Below, in pieces: positions 1 through 12,372 of a stretch of DNA of 64,000 nt. Source of the DNA: Laburnicola sp. R22_1 (lineage: Eukaryota; Ascomycota; Dothideomycetes; Pleosporales; Didymosphaeriaceae); contig JACONQ010000013.1 in assembly GCA_014281115.1 (NCBI GenBank), positions 1,478,501 through 1,542,500 of the forward strand. The letters run 5' to 3'. A model generated the notes under the pieces. The model did no database searches. It was not told the DNA's origin and saw only the letters and a list, made by a program, of their open reading frames with translations. Every line of letters starts with the position of its first letter. Position 1 is the first letter of the stretch. A program made the translations under genes and the position numbers.

Positions 1-835
1 CGCGTACACGCGAGAGTGAGATGCCCCTACAGCGCGACCTCAGAAGCTTGGCACCTCACCTGGGCTGGGCAAACACGCCATCACATGACCTTCCAAGATC
101 CATGGATTTAACGAACCAACCGACAGACGAGCGACCGAGCAGCATTCAGAAAAAGCTTCTACGTATCGTCAGTAACTCTGCAAAAGCGAAAATTTGACAT
201 CTCCACTAACGCGGACCATTGCGAATCTTAAACCTCGCCACCAATGAACCAACGAAACTGCAAACTCGCAACCAACACGTCGCAAATGCATCTGACAGGC
301 CCTTACCCACACCTTACACAAGTCGCCATGAGCACACCGGTGTTAAAACATTCATAGCACACCAAAGGAGATCTATTTCACAAAGCGACAAGGGCAAATA
401 AGCCCCAAGATAACACTAGGTACCAACCGCAAAGCCTAGGCCTTGCTACCAGTTGTACTAAACTAAGATGGACATTACACCACCACAAAGTGCAGATCGG
501 TGGACCAATTTCAGGAAACAAACCCGCATAAGTGACTCCCACCCAGAACAGAACAGAACCGACCCATGCCAGTATGTATGAAAATCAGTGCCGATAAAGA
601 CGCTATGCATATGCCAAGTCATTATCATGAATCCCCCTCTGTACAGCTGGCCAGCTACACCTTCCCCTATTCCAATGTGTGTATCCTGCTTCGAGGCTTT
701 CGTTGACGGTACTCGCGGCGGCGAAGAGGACGGTGGTGTTGGCGCCAACATGCCTCGCGATGCAGGGTATCGTTGTGTTTCGAGATCGACAGGCTAAAGA
801 AACTAGAAATGCTGTGCACAGGCTCCAGAACAGCC
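1..835. other. Left edge, no supported gene
   Basis: Several short open frames overlap on both strands, but none has a recognisable domain, a clear start context or introns that extend it. The stretch lies downstream of the STS1 stop codon, so part of it is probably STS1 3' untranslated sequence. I see no RNA gene or repeat. Confidence 0.5.
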
Positions 836-1830
836 CTACCATGCCCCTACGCTGGCCGACGCCCCCATGCCATAGGTCCCGTTAAGGAGCTGGTCCCTAA
901 CAGACATGTTCCCCTGTTGAGTTGTGGCGGGCTGTGGTACTTCGCTGCCCATCCAGCCGAGGCTTACACGCAGCTCATTGACCGCCTCTTGCATGCGACC
1001 CCCGGATATCTCATTGTGTTTTGCGATCTTCTGATCCCAGCCTCCATACTGGAGCTGTATGCCTCCCGCCTTCTTTGCCGCCTCCCGGATGACAGCTGCC
1101 CAAGCTTTAGCCATCTCTTCGTACGCCTCTTCCTTGTGTCGGTTGTGCTGGTAAGTGTCCCAGTCGGGCAGTCGGTGGATGAACTCGGTGGCGCCATCCA
1201 GGAAGGCGAATGATGTCGCGGGTTGGGATTCGTTCGGCGGCAGGAAGTGGGGGGTGAAATCTTTCAAGGCTTCGAGGAGCTCAATGAGATGATGTCGCAC
1301 GCGGTTGTATGCGTAGTCCGACGATGCTCTTCCGCCAAAGGGGAACGCTGCCTGGAACGTTGACTCATATTTCGCTAGCACATCCAACGTCGACTGTATG
1401 TTTGGCCGAGGCGCAGTAGAGAGAACTTCGTGCCCGATGTCTGGGTGGCGTTCGCAGATGGACTGCAGGACGTTTCGCATGGCGTCGGCGTTCAGCGTCT
1501 CCAGCAACCGTGGCAGAGGCAAGGGCCTTCCCGACACATTCGTCCGCATACGCTTTGTTGAGTGTCGTGCGAGCGGTCGGTTCAGGATGGCTGGCGAGCC
1601 AGAGGGCGATGCGGACATGCGGTCGTCATCTCCGCCGCTTCCGTCGTCATCGGCTTTGCGCTTTCGGCTGGACATGGAGGGCGAGAAGACTGTAGAGAAG
1701 CTTGCGTTAGCGATGCCGTCGGGTTGAGCGTGCGCAAAACGCGGACGGACATACTGTTGCGGGTGGGCGAATGGCGGTTGTTGGGCAGCAGGTGCGGCGG
1801 CGGTGCGAAGCTGCTGTTGATGATATTCAT
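836..1830 (-). CDS. STS1: Tethering factor for nuclear proteasome STS1/Cut8
   Basis: Sts1/Cut8 anchors 26S proteasomes in the nucleus and is needed for nuclear protein degradation and chromosome segregation. Two exons are inferred: 1830-1755 and 1689-836, with a 65-bp intron (donor GTATGT, branch GCTAAC, acceptor CTACAG). This gives 309 residues. The start is the ATG at 1830, opening [16 protein letters not shown]. The long open frame can be pushed to 1849 only through a GTG codon, and the region it would add is the intron. Conserved family blocks follow in order: a basic [10 protein letters not shown] segment, [13 protein letters not shown], the CERHPDIG block, [18 protein letters not shown] and the C-terminal [14 protein letters not shown] block. 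A basic nuclear-localisation-like stretch lies near the N-terminus. Recognition is strong; the splice choice is inferred from frame and signals. Confidence 0.9.
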
Positions 1831-2375
1831 AGTGGCGGGGCAGCTTCACGGGCGGGCGTGACTAAGACACCGTGACTCCAAGGCCGTCGGTGACGGGGTG
1901 AGGGCAGGTCGCAACGTTGAAGGTGAAGTTGATGTTGTGTTGTGCGCTGCAGCCAGCGGGACATTAGAGGCAAGCACGGCCCAGCCTTCGCACTTGCAGC
2001 CCGTGCGCCCAACTCCACTCGCCAAACCACCGCATAGCTCACGTCACACGCCCAACATTCACCCTGGTGCACACAAGCGTACATGGACATCATAGTTTCT
2101 GGGGATCGTACCAACTGCAACGCAAACTGGCTACAGCGGCAGACCTAGTGAATTTCTACTCTGGATGCAGTCTGGCCGTGACTCCATTTTGGAACCCCCC
2201 GGCGCCACTGCTTCCTTGTAAGTTGTGCCCATGCCCATGCACCCCGGCTGCCCGTTGATCTGGACAACCAAATACAGCGCAGCATCACACGCTTACCGGT
2301 TCCCCGAAGACAGCAGACCAATATAACCCTGACAAACGCCGAGAGTGATGCTGACCAATATTACCTTACCTAAAA
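1831..2375. other. Intergenic between STS1 start and MTR4 stop
   Basis: About 545 bp hold the upstream region of STS1 (minus strand) and the downstream region of MTR4 (minus strand). Small open frames here have no recognisable content. Confidence 0.5.
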
Positions 2376-5300
2376 CTACAGATACAAGGACTGCGCCGCC
2401 ACAAGATCTCTCCTCACGAGCTCGAGTGCCGCGGTGAACTTTTGCTCTAGCTCTTCGCTGCCCATGACCTTGGCGGCCTGAGCGATCTGTCGGAGTAGCT
2501 CCTCCAGGCGCCTGAATAGGCGAATGAGGCTGCCTTCGTAGACATCCGTCATCTTGCTGCAGACACGTCAGTCACAAATCACAAACCATGGGATGTAATA
2601 TCATACCATATTTCGGCAAAGGAAGCTCCCTTGGCCCATTGAAACACGACCTCCATCAGCTCATACTTGAACGTCTGGACGTACTCTTCTTCGTCGACAG
2701 GTAGCTTACACTGCTGCGACACCCCGGCGACCTCTTTAGCCTTGGCTTGTATTTTACGGTAGGCTGCAGCTAGCTCCTCTCTCAGCGGTGGGGTTTCTTT
2801 GCACTTCTCCTCGAAGATGAAGCAGCTCAAGGAGGCTGCGCACTGCTCTGCCGTCATCTCATTGAAGAAGCGTTCGAACAACAACTCGCTGAGGACGAGC
2901 TCGTCGCCAGTGCTGATCTCGCAAGCCACCCGTGCTTTGATCTGAACGACATCTGCATCATCAATGAAATTTAGACGACGTAACACCCGCTTGCGGCTCT
3001 TCAACTCGTCCATGTGGATGACAGACAGGGCGCTTGAGATTTCTTTCTTAAGACTCTTGACCTTGTCGCCAAGCTCCATCTTCTTCTTGTATTGAGTGTA
3101 GAGCTCAAGCAATCGCGGCGAGTTATGCAGTGGATTGGACAGCAGACGTGACTCGAGTACTTCGATTTTCTAGAGGACATAAAGGTCAGCTCGTCCTTGA
3201 TTAAACAATTCAAACGTACCCTGAGCAATCTCTTGAAACTCTCGTCTTCAATCTTCATGTTCTCGATGGGGTCTAAAGTCGCGACACCATCGGGAAACCG
3301 CTTCTCAACCTCTTCCAATGCTTTGCGTACGCGATCGTTGCCATCTTTTTCTTTCATCTTTGAGTCTGGAAGGAATATGCGGAGATGGCCGATGGAGTCC
3401 ACAGCGGACAGGAGTACAGGCACAGGTTGGACTTTCCCTTGGTCGCCCGGAGGTGGAGGGTAAACACCGGCAGGCAAGCTACTATTGCTCTGCGGTGCAA
3501 AGCTCGTGTCGCTAGCAACCAAAAGGTAAGTATCCAAAACCCAGGAGTCTTGGGGGCGGAGTATTTCGCCTTTCTCTGGTTTGCGAGCCTTGGGTTGTCC
3601 ATTCACAGCTCCCCATCCAAAATCGTAGTCCATGTATTTGATCCTCACTAAACGACCGGGCTGCATAAATTGTAGGCAGTGATTTGGATGCTGTATGACA
3701 TCACGCATGTCTTTCGTGAGAGTGTTAATCTGCTCTCGCAACAGGTAGTAGTCTCTGATGACTGGTTCGTCAGTGATCACCATATTCGTGCGCTCGGCCT
3801 CGATTTCCTGGAGTTGTTTCTCTAGGTTGGATACGCTCGCAGTGTTCTGAAATTGAGAAAAGCAGTGCTCGAGCATAAATTCGGGAGAGATTCCCTCGAC
3901 TCTCAGCAGGTTGAGAACCATGTTGTAGCCTAGATGGAAAGCGGAATTAAGATTGTCCTGCTGGCCGCGGACAATCTCTTTGGCGATAGCGGGCTCCATT
4001 GCCTCGCCGATCATCATGATAACAATACCACGCTCGTCGAGGCCACGACGACCTGCACGGCCAGACATCTGAATAAATTCAGACGGCGTGACCCATCGCT
4101 GAGACACACCATCGAACTTCCGAACACTGGTGAACACAACAGTCTTAGCCGGCATGTTCAAGCCAATCGAGAAGGTTTCAGTCGCAAAAAGCACCTTGAT
4201 CAAGCCCTCCTGGAACAGAATCTCGATAGTTTCCTTAAGAATAGGCAACAGGCCGGAGTGGTGGACACCGATGCCTCGCCTTAGAAGTGGGAGGATATGC
4301 TGAATCTGAGGAAGTGAGCGATCCTCTTCCGAGAGCATTTCAACAGCGTTGTTGAACACCCTAGAGACCATGGCCTTTTCCGATTCGTCGTTGAAAGCGA
4401 GCTGGCTCATGGCAAGAGCGTAATTTTCGCATTCTCGCTTGCTGAAGCTGAAAACAATGACTGGGTTGTAGTTTTTCAACATGATCATCTTAACGATCTT
4501 GTAGATGTCAGACTGTTCCTTGTTGCCGCCCTTGTTGGTCCTCTTATCCTTGCCTTTGCCTTTTCGCTTAGCCATGAAGTCTGCAGGGTCAGTGCCGCCC
4601 TTTTCCGCAATGGATGCCATGGCCTTCTGGAAGTTCTCTTCCCGAAAAGCTCCCTTTTCGTCGACCACCAAATGGATGCCGTCGGCGCCTTCGGGAAAGA
4701 AGTAATGTTGCAGAGGGGTCGGTCGAAAATCGGTATATACGACGTGGCAGGGCTGCTTGTGGGTCTTGGTAATCCATTCTGCGAATTGCATGGCGTTCGG
4801 AATGGTAGCGGACAGGAACACATAGCGGACCTTGTCCGGCAGGAGAATGATGGTTTCTTCCCATACAACGCCACGCGACTTATCGCGCAGATAATGCACC
4901 TCGTCGAAGACAACCCATGCAACTTCACGCATGATCTCGGAGCCTCTGTACAGCATGGATCGCAAAATCTGTATCTATTAGATGCATGTTCCCGGATCGT
5001 GTGAGCAGCACATACCTCGGTGGTCATGACTAGACAGGTGGCCGTCGGGTTCATAGTGACGTCGCCCGTCATGAGGCCCACGTCACCAAACTCGGCCAGG
5101 AACTCTCGATACTTCTGGTTGCTCAGGGCCTTGATGGGGCTGGTGTATATGACTCGCTGGTTGTTCTTCAGACACTGGGCGATTGCATACTCTGCCACCA
5201 CCGTCTTTCCTGCAGATGTATGTGCCGAGACCAGTACACTCTCGCTCCGCTGTATCGAGGCTATGGCGACTTGCTGGAAGGGGTCGAGGGGGAAGGGCCA

Positions 5301-5714
5301 GGTCCGCGCGGGCTCCTCGGGCGGCTTGTGCTCGGAGATGGGGACGTAGTCGTAGTCGGGTGGAAGGGCGACCTGGTGGCGGACCTGATGCGAGAGCACC
5401 ACGCGCCCGTCCTGCTGTGCCTGGCCCTGCAGACCCGCGGCCGCAGCAACCTCGCGCGACTGCTCCGTCTCGAAGGCATCGGTGACGACGGGCTCCTGCT
5501 CGACATGGCGCTTCCGCCGTTTCTGCGCGCCGTTTCCCTGCGCGGGCCGGGGCGCGTCCTGCATGGGCACGTCCTGCACGGGTACGTCCTGCACGGGCGA
5601 CTTGACGTCGCCATTGGCCTGGCGCTTCCTGCTCTTCTTGTGGTTGGGCGCCGCGGCGGCGGCCTTTGTCGTCTGCGGGCCGTCTTCGAAGACGTCGAAC
5701 AGCTCGTCTTCCAT
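2376..5714 (-). CDS. MTR4: ATP-dependent RNA helicase Mtr4 (exosome cofactor)
   Basis: Mtr4/Dob1 is the nuclear Ski2-like DExH helicase of the TRAMP complex; it unwinds RNA and feeds it to the exosome for rRNA, snoRNA and aberrant-RNA processing. Four exons are inferred: 5714-5016, 4968-3220, 3169-2607 and 2556-2376, with introns of 47, 50 and 50 bp that keep frame and give 1063 residues, normal for the family. The start at ATG 5714 opens [12 protein letters not shown]. Visible motifs: Walker [10 protein letters not shown] near residue 164, [11 protein letters not shown], the DEVH box in [17 protein letters not shown], the [10 protein letters not shown] motif VI, an arch/KOW region after it, and the C-terminal helical block ending [12 protein letters not shown]...AAQSLYL. 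The acidic and basic N-terminal 110 residues include a small [12 protein letters not shown] repeat. Only the splice sites are inferred. Confidence 0.95.
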
Positions 5715-6024
5715 GGTGCAGGCGCTGGCGAATCTGGGTCCCTGCGTGGGGAGGGTCGCGAGCACGCGCGTGGAGGGCTTTTTGGGTCAGTGGGCGGCGC
5801 GCAGGCTCACAGTGCTGTGCCGCGGGTGGGCAGTTCGCAAAAAGTGAAGAGCTCGTAGCGGCGTTCCGCTTACTCAGCGGCTACCGAGCGCGATCCAGTG
5901 TCATTGTCATGCCATCGCTTCGCAGGCACACAAGACCCTCCGACCCTCTGCCCTCTCCGCTCTCCACACCCGCCAAAGTACGCTGCTCTACACCGCCAAT
6001 TGGGCCCACGGCTGACCTCCCCAG
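5715..6024. promoter_or_regulatory. Shared divergent promoter, MTR4 / COX8
   Basis: Only 310 bp separate the start codons of MTR4 (minus) and COX8 (plus), so both promoters and 5' leaders must fit here or overlap. The stretch is GC-rich next to MTR4 and becomes C/T-rich (CCCTCTGCCCTCTCC-like) just before the COX8 ATG, a pyrimidine bias common upstream of fungal starts. No TATA box is obvious. Confidence 0.5.
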
Positions 6025-6371
6025 ATGTTCTCCCGTGCTGCCTTCCGCGCCACCTCGGCCCCGACGCTCGTTGCCCGCCGCGGCTTCCAGTCGACCCGCC
6101 CCCAGCTCGCCAGCCCCTACCACTACCCGGAGGGCCCGCGCAGCAACTTGCCCTTCGACCCGCTGAAGAAGGGCTTTGCCTTCAAGTACTGGGCCTTCAT
6201 GGGTAAGCTCGCTGTCGCCTCAATGGCCCGCAGACGGCTAACCGGAGCAGGAACCGGCTTCGCGCTCCCCTTCCTCCTTGCTGGTGAGCTTCCGCCATGT
6301 CCAAGCCCGTCGCGACATGCATATCTGACAAACACGGTGCAGTGTGGCAGACGAAGAAGAACAAGCCGTAA
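6025..6371 (+). CDS. COX8: Cytochrome c oxidase subunit VIII (Cox8/VIIc family)
   Basis: Small inner-membrane subunit of respiratory complex IV. Three exons are inferred: 6025-6202, 6251-6283 and 6343-6371, with introns of 48 and 59 bp, giving 79 residues. The N-terminus MFSRAAFRATSAPTLVARRG is arginine-rich without acidic residues, typical of a mitochondrial presequence. It is followed by the family signature SPYHYPEGPRSNLPFDP, then FKYWAFMG, and after splicing TGFALPFLLAVWQTKKNKP, which supplies the single transmembrane helix and matrix tail. The 33-bp middle exon is needed for the membrane helix, which supports the splice model. The long open frame running through this gene into ELP1 is an artefact of read-through over introns and spacer. 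Confidence 0.9.
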
Positions 6372-6690
6372 GCGCGTGGGGCAGAGGTATAGAGCTGGCT
6401 CTCGGCCAACGACACCGGAGGGATGTGGCCTTTGTAGATTAAGTGGGCGTTCCCGCGAACGACTGTACACCATGCATGACCAGCAGCAATTTCATTGGCA
6501 GTGTTCTTCATCAGGCCCAGCGGCGTGCACCATGGTGCTTGTGATGCTCGTCGCCCCTCGATTACGTCCTGAACTTGAAGCTAGCTTCGCTTATCTAACC
6601 AACCTCCAAAAATCCCATCAGTTGCCTGCACACAATGCGCCGCTAACGCCCGTGAGCAATACCACGAAACCGACTCTTTCCAGCTGTGCG

Positions 6691-9600
6691 ATGCGCAATT
6701 TGAGCATCGTGGCAAGGTCGCTCCTGCGATTTTCTGGTGAGCATCCGCTTCCACTTACCGGTACGGCCTGGGATGCCACTTCAAGTGCATTGATATGCGC
6801 TTTTGGACCTTCCGAATCACGTGCAGCCATCGAGCTAAAGAGGCTGTATCCTGACCGCAGCGGTGCGGAGGAGCGGCTGGAAAGCATCGCATCGTGGGAT
6901 GCGCTGTGCCCGTTGCCCTCGCTTACCCATGACTCAATATTGAGCCTCCAGTATTTCGCCGACTCATCTACGTCGTGCCTGGTCTTAGCTGGAGGGGACA
7001 TTATCTTGGTGCGCGAGCAGCCTCAAAATGGCGAAGAGCTGGTGGAGATTGTGGGATCCGTGGATGCTGGTATAACGGCTGCTGCTTGGTCGCCCGACGA
7101 GGAACTGCTGGCCATCACTACGCAAGCCGACACATTGTTACTCATGAGTCGAGACATTGAGAACATTGCTAGCATCACTCTGGCTCCCGAAGATATAAAC
7201 GTCTCGAACCATGTGTCGGTGGGTTGGGGTAAGAAAGAGACCCAGTTCAAAGGCAAAAGAGCAAGGGCGCTACAGGATCCCACAGTGCCTGAGACCGTGG
7301 ATGAGGGTGTGCTCAGCGCTTTCGATGACCACGCAGTGACTATTAGTTGGCGTGGCGACGGTGCCTACTTTGCTGTCAACAAGGTCGAGCAAGAGCGCCG
7401 AAGAATGATCCGGGTATATTCTCGAGAAGGCCAGCTTGACAGCGTGAGCGAGCCAGTTGACGGGCTTGAAGGGGCTCTCAGCTGGCGGCCCTCTGGAAAT
7501 CTCATTGCGGGTATCCGCCGCTCTAACGATCGAATGGAGGTGGTCTTTTTCGAGCGAAACGGTCTTCGCCATGGCCAATTTGACTTGCGATTTACCACCG
7601 ACGGGCTGCAGAATCTTCCAACCCCTTTAACGCTACGATGGAACAGCGATTCAACTGTCCTAGCAGTGTCGTATCCGGACAAGGTGCAGCTCTGGACCAT
7701 GAGCAACTATCACTATTACCTCAAACAGGAGATGGTCTTCCCGGAATCTGCCGCCGCATCTGTGCGCTGTTCTTGGGACCCTGAACGGCCATTACACATA
7801 GCATTGTCAACAGCTGGTGAATATTGGAATAGATCCGGTTGTTGCTTGAGCTGATTCGTTTAGGTGCGCTTCAAATCCTAGAGTATGCCTCTACTGTTGC
7901 GTCGGGCTCTGTAGCTCCGCCAAACGATTTTGGACTTGTGGCATCCATTGATGGCTGTGGGTTATCTTTTTCGGCCTGAGTTCTCTTATAACAAGTACTG
8001 ACAACTCACAGTAAGCTTAAAGATTACGCCCTTGCGTATTGCTAACGTCCCTCCTCCGATGTCACTGCTTCAGCTCAGGCTAGACCGCAAAGCTATAGAC
8101 GTTGCATTTTCCATGTCAGGGACGCGGCTTGCGGTCTTGTCCGACATGGATGTTGCAGTGTATGACCTAGACTTGAAGAAGCGGCCCATATCACCACCGA
8201 CGCTCGTTTGGAGGTGCGAGTCATTTGATGGTCATTCTCCGCGGCACGTTTCCTTCGTTGGAGATGAGCGGTTATGCGTCCTCGCCGATTTGTGGGACGA
8301 GGATGAATGCTTTATCTGGACTAGCGAAGGCAACACCGTCGTTCAAAGGGGTCCCATCCTAGATGCTAGCAAGGTGGCGTCGATCTCGTCAGACGCGGAG
8401 TCTCAGAACGTCTTCGTGAATTTCCAGGACGGCAGGCTCGCCTCGCTCCTTGGGTTGGAGGCCTCGAGCGACCAACCTCTACAAACTACGCCATTGACGA
8501 ACCTCCCTTCCTTCGCTCCTGAGACAAAAGTCGCGGTACTTGAGGGACAGGTATGTACCGAAATTGCACCACAGGTCAGAGCTAACGATGGTAGCCGGTA
8601 GCTTTTGGTTTGACCCGAACCGGCGTGCTATATGCCAACGAGCGACCCCTTGTGCGAAATTGCACATCGTTTGTAGTCACGCCTGCACATTTGATATTTA
8701 CTACCACCCAACATCTCCTCAAGTTTGTTCATTTGACAACCTTAAATGGTAAGCTATACACTCTCCGTTGTGGGGCATTCTGAAAATTGGCTGACAACGA
8801 CAGAACTTGAAGTGCCCGCAGACGAACCACAAAAGGATGAAAGGTGCAGAAGTATTGAACGTGCGGCCAAGCTCGTGACCGCAATGCCAACCACATATTC
8901 CGTCGTGCTTCAAATGCCGAGGGGTAATCTGGAAACCATATACCCTCGAGCTTTGGTCCTTGCTGCCATTAGACGAAGCATCGAAGCTGAGCAATACGGC
9001 GAGGCATTTCTCACATGTCGCAATCAGCGTGTGGACATGAACATACTACATGACCATGATCCAGAACGCTTCATGTCGAACGTGGAGAAGATCATAACAC
9101 AGCTTAAAAGGGTAGAACATATTGATTTGCTCCTTTCACAGCTAAGGTACGCTGGTCGCAAATTGCCTCTCGTGATTCTCAGCTGATCAAAATAGGAATG
9201 AGGATGTATTAGAAACGATGTACAGAGAGACTTTGAAACCTAAGGATCTGACCACTAAAAGCAAATTGTCCCAACAGCAAATACAGTCCAAAGTCAACCG
9301 GATATGCGATGCTTTTCTGGCCGTTCTAGAGCAGTCACAATACAATGGCCATTATCTACAGAATATGATCACGTCACACGTGAGCAAAGTTCCTGCCGAC
9401 CTAGAAGCTGGATTGGAGCTTATAGGGCGTTTGCAAGGTATGTGAATGTCTCAAAGCTCTCTCAGAGAATGAGCTAAAAGTTCAAAGTTGCGCAAGACCC
9501 TCTAACGGAAAGAGCCGCCGAACATATTTGCTTCCTGGCAGATGTTAATCAGCTTTTCGACACAGCATTAGGACTTTACAATCTCGAACTGGCGCTTCTT

Positions 9601-10947
9601 ATCGCACAACAGTCGCAGAAGGTAAATCCATTGTATCCACTCATTTCAAATATGACCTGACTCTGGCAGGATCCACGCGAATATCTTCCCCATCTTCAAG
9701 CCCTCCATGAACTCCCGCTTCTCCGCCGAAAGTTCGATATCGATGACCAGCTAGGTCGCCGTATCAAAGCACTCCACCATCTCAAAGATCTCGAAGCCCA
9801 TAACGAGGTACAAGTCTATGTCCAAACACACGCTCTCTATCCTGAGGCTTTGAGCATGTATCAGTATGACCCCGCTCATCTCAAGGTGATTATGCGTCTT
9901 TATGCAGACTACCTAGCCGCGCAATACAGACACAAGGAAGCCGCCATCGCCTATGAATACCTCGACGACCACGCCTCAGCATGGACTTGCTATCGCTCCG
10001 CCAACCTCTGGCGTGAAGCCCTCTCCTCCGCCACACTCGCCGGCATATCTCCTACTGAGCTAGCATCCCTAGCCACCTCCCTTGTCGATGGGCTCGCCGA
10101 GTCAAAAGACTACTACCCCGCCGCCATAATCACACTAGACTACCTCTCCGATCTTTCCTCTGCAGCCCGCCTCCTCTGCAGAGGCGCCTACTTCGCCGAC
10201 GCCATTCGCATCGTCACTCTGCGCCAACAACCCGCCCTTATCGAACAAGTCATCGACACCGGCCTCATAGAGCGCAGTGCAGACATGACCGAGTTCCTCG
10301 CCGACATGAAAAGCCAACTCCTTGCTCAAGTGCCGCGCCTGCGGGACTTGCGCGCCAAGAAAGCAGAAGACCCGCTCGCATTTTACGAAGGCGCTGAAGA
10401 TGCCAATATCCCTGATAATATCTCGCTTGCGCCCACGAATACTACCTCTGGAAATACGTTTATGACAAGGTATACAAATCGTACAGGCACGGTGAATACG
10501 CAGACTACAAGGAAGACGTCGAAGAACAAACGCAGAGAAGAGCGCAAGAGAGCGCGGGGGAAGAAGGGTACAGTGTACGAGGAAGAGTATCTTGTTAATT
10601 CTGTGGAAAGGCTCATTGAGCGCATAAATGGTATGCAGGAGGAGATGCAGCGTCTCGTGGAGGGCTTGGTGAGGAGGGGAATGAGAGAGCGTGCGGGCGC
10701 GGTAGAAACTGCTATATGCGATGTTGTGGAGCGATGTAGAGACGCCGTTAAGGAGATATATCCCCCTCACACTACGGTTGGCGATGGTCAGGGGGTAAAT
10801 GGGCCGAGTACGAATGATTTGGATGGAGTGGAGGAGTTGAGGCCCAGTGGGGCGGATGCGACGCTTTGGGACAGTCTGGTTGAGGTGGGGAAGAGGAGAG
10901 ATGCGCCAGTTGTCAAGGCGTTCGAGAGGTTGAGTTTGCTAGGATGA
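6691..10947 (+). CDS. ELP1: Elongator complex subunit 1 (Elp1/Iki3)
   Basis: Elp1 is the scaffold of Elongator, which installs cm5-type modifications on wobble uridine of tRNAs. Eight exons are inferred: 6691-7816, 7864-7956, 8012-8550, 8595-8748, 8804-9146, 9196-9437, 9488-9621 and 9670-10947; all introns (44-55 bp) have GT...AG and preserve frame, giving 1302 residues, the usual length. The start MRNLSIV matches the family's MRNL opening. Beta-propeller repeats fill the N-terminal half; conserved pieces include LTPLRIANVPPPM-like LKITPLRIANVPPPM, NCTSFVVTPAHL, and VYVQTHALYPEAL with DYLAAQYRHKEAAIAYEYL in the helical C-terminal half. A basic tRNA-binding segment, KNKRREERKRARGKKGT, lies near residues 1158-1175, followed by YEEEYLVNSVERLI. 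The gene starts 320 bp downstream of COX8 in the same direction. Confidence 0.93.
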
Positions 10948-11520
10948 GGAGTCGATACGCTTTTAGGTGTCTGACGTGAACAACAGAGGCAACGGGATCA
11001 AACTCTTCCGCCCGTTAGATACTACTTCCTTGACAGTTGAGCATCACGCGTGGATGAACGGCGATCACATATTCGTGGTCTGGTGACTCGTTTCAGGCAC
11101 TCACTCCATAGTACATGCGCCGTGTCCGGGATGCCTTGTTGCACGAATCGGCCATCAATACTGTGATTTGGTGCAGGGGTCAAGAAACGGTCCGTGACCA
11201 GTACTCCTGACGCGTGTAGGGAGATTTTCGGACGTGAAACACCGAGGAGTCGAGAACGAAAACCACGACTATCAATTCCAGTTTCCCTCACTGCAACTCC
11301 CATGCAACCTTAGAGAGTACTAGGATTGAGAGCTTACGCACATAGGTCTGTAGGAGGAACATAAGGTGCCTGCCATGTAACGGATAACCACTGCGTCCAG
11401 CTGTGATCGAACACGAAGACTCTCGTCGACTACCCCGCTCCCGTCCCACAGTATCCGGAATCTGGACTGATTCATCTCAATTACCTCAAAACACCGACTC
11501 TAGCGAGGCAGAGCTACAAA
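10948..11520. other. Intergenic, ELP1 to the 11.5-kb gene
   Basis: About 570 bp between two plus-strand genes. I see no open frame with recognisable content. The final 100 bp contain C/A-rich sequence that may be the leader of the downstream gene. Confidence 0.5.
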
Positions 11521-12372
11521 ATGGCCAACGCAAAGAAAACATACTTCCTAACACCATCTTTTGATTTCCCACCTCCACCGACCGGCCCCATCGCGCTAGG
11601 AAACATCCTCTCCGACCCAAGCACGCCAGACCGACCACTCAATCCCAAAGAATCCCTGGCTGCCCTTCCTCCCGACGCCATCATCACCACGACCAAAACA
11701 AACTGGAAATCCATCGCCAGCAAGGAAAATTCCACATCAATCGGTCTGTACGCAAAGTTCCTCGAGCTCATTGTCGGCGCCGGCACCGACGCGAACGTAA
11801 AGTGGGCTCGTGGAGATCAGAATGAATATTCGTTTACGCGGCTTGACACCACTTACTTCAATCCTTCGGACGCTTCGGGTTATCTGAATGCTACGCTGAA
11901 ATTGCCGAATATCAAGGAATACCTTGAAAAGAGCTTCATCACCAAGTCGCTGTACGTTATCACCGGGCTGAAGATTGCGACGGGCGGGAAGGCGCGGAGT
12001 TCACTGTCGCGCGAGCACGGCAGTGCAGTGAGTTTAGGGCTTGATGGGTCGGCGTTTGCCGCGCCGATCGACGTCGGTCCTGAGTTGGAGGTGCAGAGCA
12101 AGAGCAGTGAAGATGTGGAGTGGGGCGGGAGCGATGACTTTGTGTTTGCGTATAGGGTTAGTCGGCTGAAGGTTAAGAGGAAGACGGGTGAAGTGAAGGA
12201 GAGAGAGTATACTAAGGGGGCGTTGTATGCGCCTAGGGAGGATAGCGTTGGGGTTGACTTTGAACTCGATGTAGTGGAGGGCGATGACTTTATCGCGGAA
12301 GAATTTGGGGATGATGTATGGCATGTTCGCGATGAGCATGATGAAGAGTGTTTCTGTGTTCAGTCCGTTTAA
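11521..12372 (+). CDS. Conserved filamentous-fungal protein, possible gasdermin-like
   Basis: A single-exon frame of 283 residues with a clear ATG start. The N-terminus YFLTPSFDFPPPPTGPIALG is followed by NILSDPSTPDRPLN, a layout I recognise from a family widespread in filamentous ascomycetes. The middle carries LYVITGLKIATGGKARSS and then a PIDVGPELEV block, ahead of DFVFAYRVSRLKVKRK. From about residue 245 the chain changes into a strongly acidic tail ending DEHDEECFCVQSV. Fungal gasdermin-like proteins (RCD-1, HET-Q1) are about this size and can carry a short C-terminal tail that a protease removes to release a pore-forming domain; the layout is compatible, but I cannot confirm homology by eye and no protease gene is adjacent. 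There is no signal peptide or membrane helix. Function is unknown. Confidence 0.75.
   Translation: MANAKKTYFLTPSFDFPPPPTGPIALGNILSDPSTPDRPLNPKESLAALPPDAIITTTKTNWKSIASKENSTSIGLYAKFLELIVGAGTDANVKWARGDQNEYSFTRLDTTYFNPSDASGYLNATLKLPNIKEYLEKSFITKSLYVITGLKIATGGKARSSLSREHGSAVSLGLDGSAFAAPIDVGPELEVQSKSSEDVEWGGSDDFVFAYRVSRLKVKRKTGEVKEREYTKGALYAPREDSVGVDFELDVVEGDDFIAEEFGDDVWHVRDEHDEECFCVQSV

Noticed and set aside
836..1849. STS1 start at 1849 in the long frame
   Set aside because: The codon at 1849 is GTG and the added segment coincides with a well-formed intron; the ATG at 1830 with splicing gives the expected N-terminus.
5220..5858. 212-codon plus-strand frame opposite MTR4
   Set aside because: It is the antisense of the GC-rich MTR4 N-terminal exon, and its glycine/arginine-rich translation is typical of a shadow frame.
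6025..7854. Single 609-codon open frame across COX8 and the start of ELP1
   Set aside because: It reads through two COX8 introns, the COX8 stop region in another frame and the spacer. The two recognisable proteins in it are separate genes.
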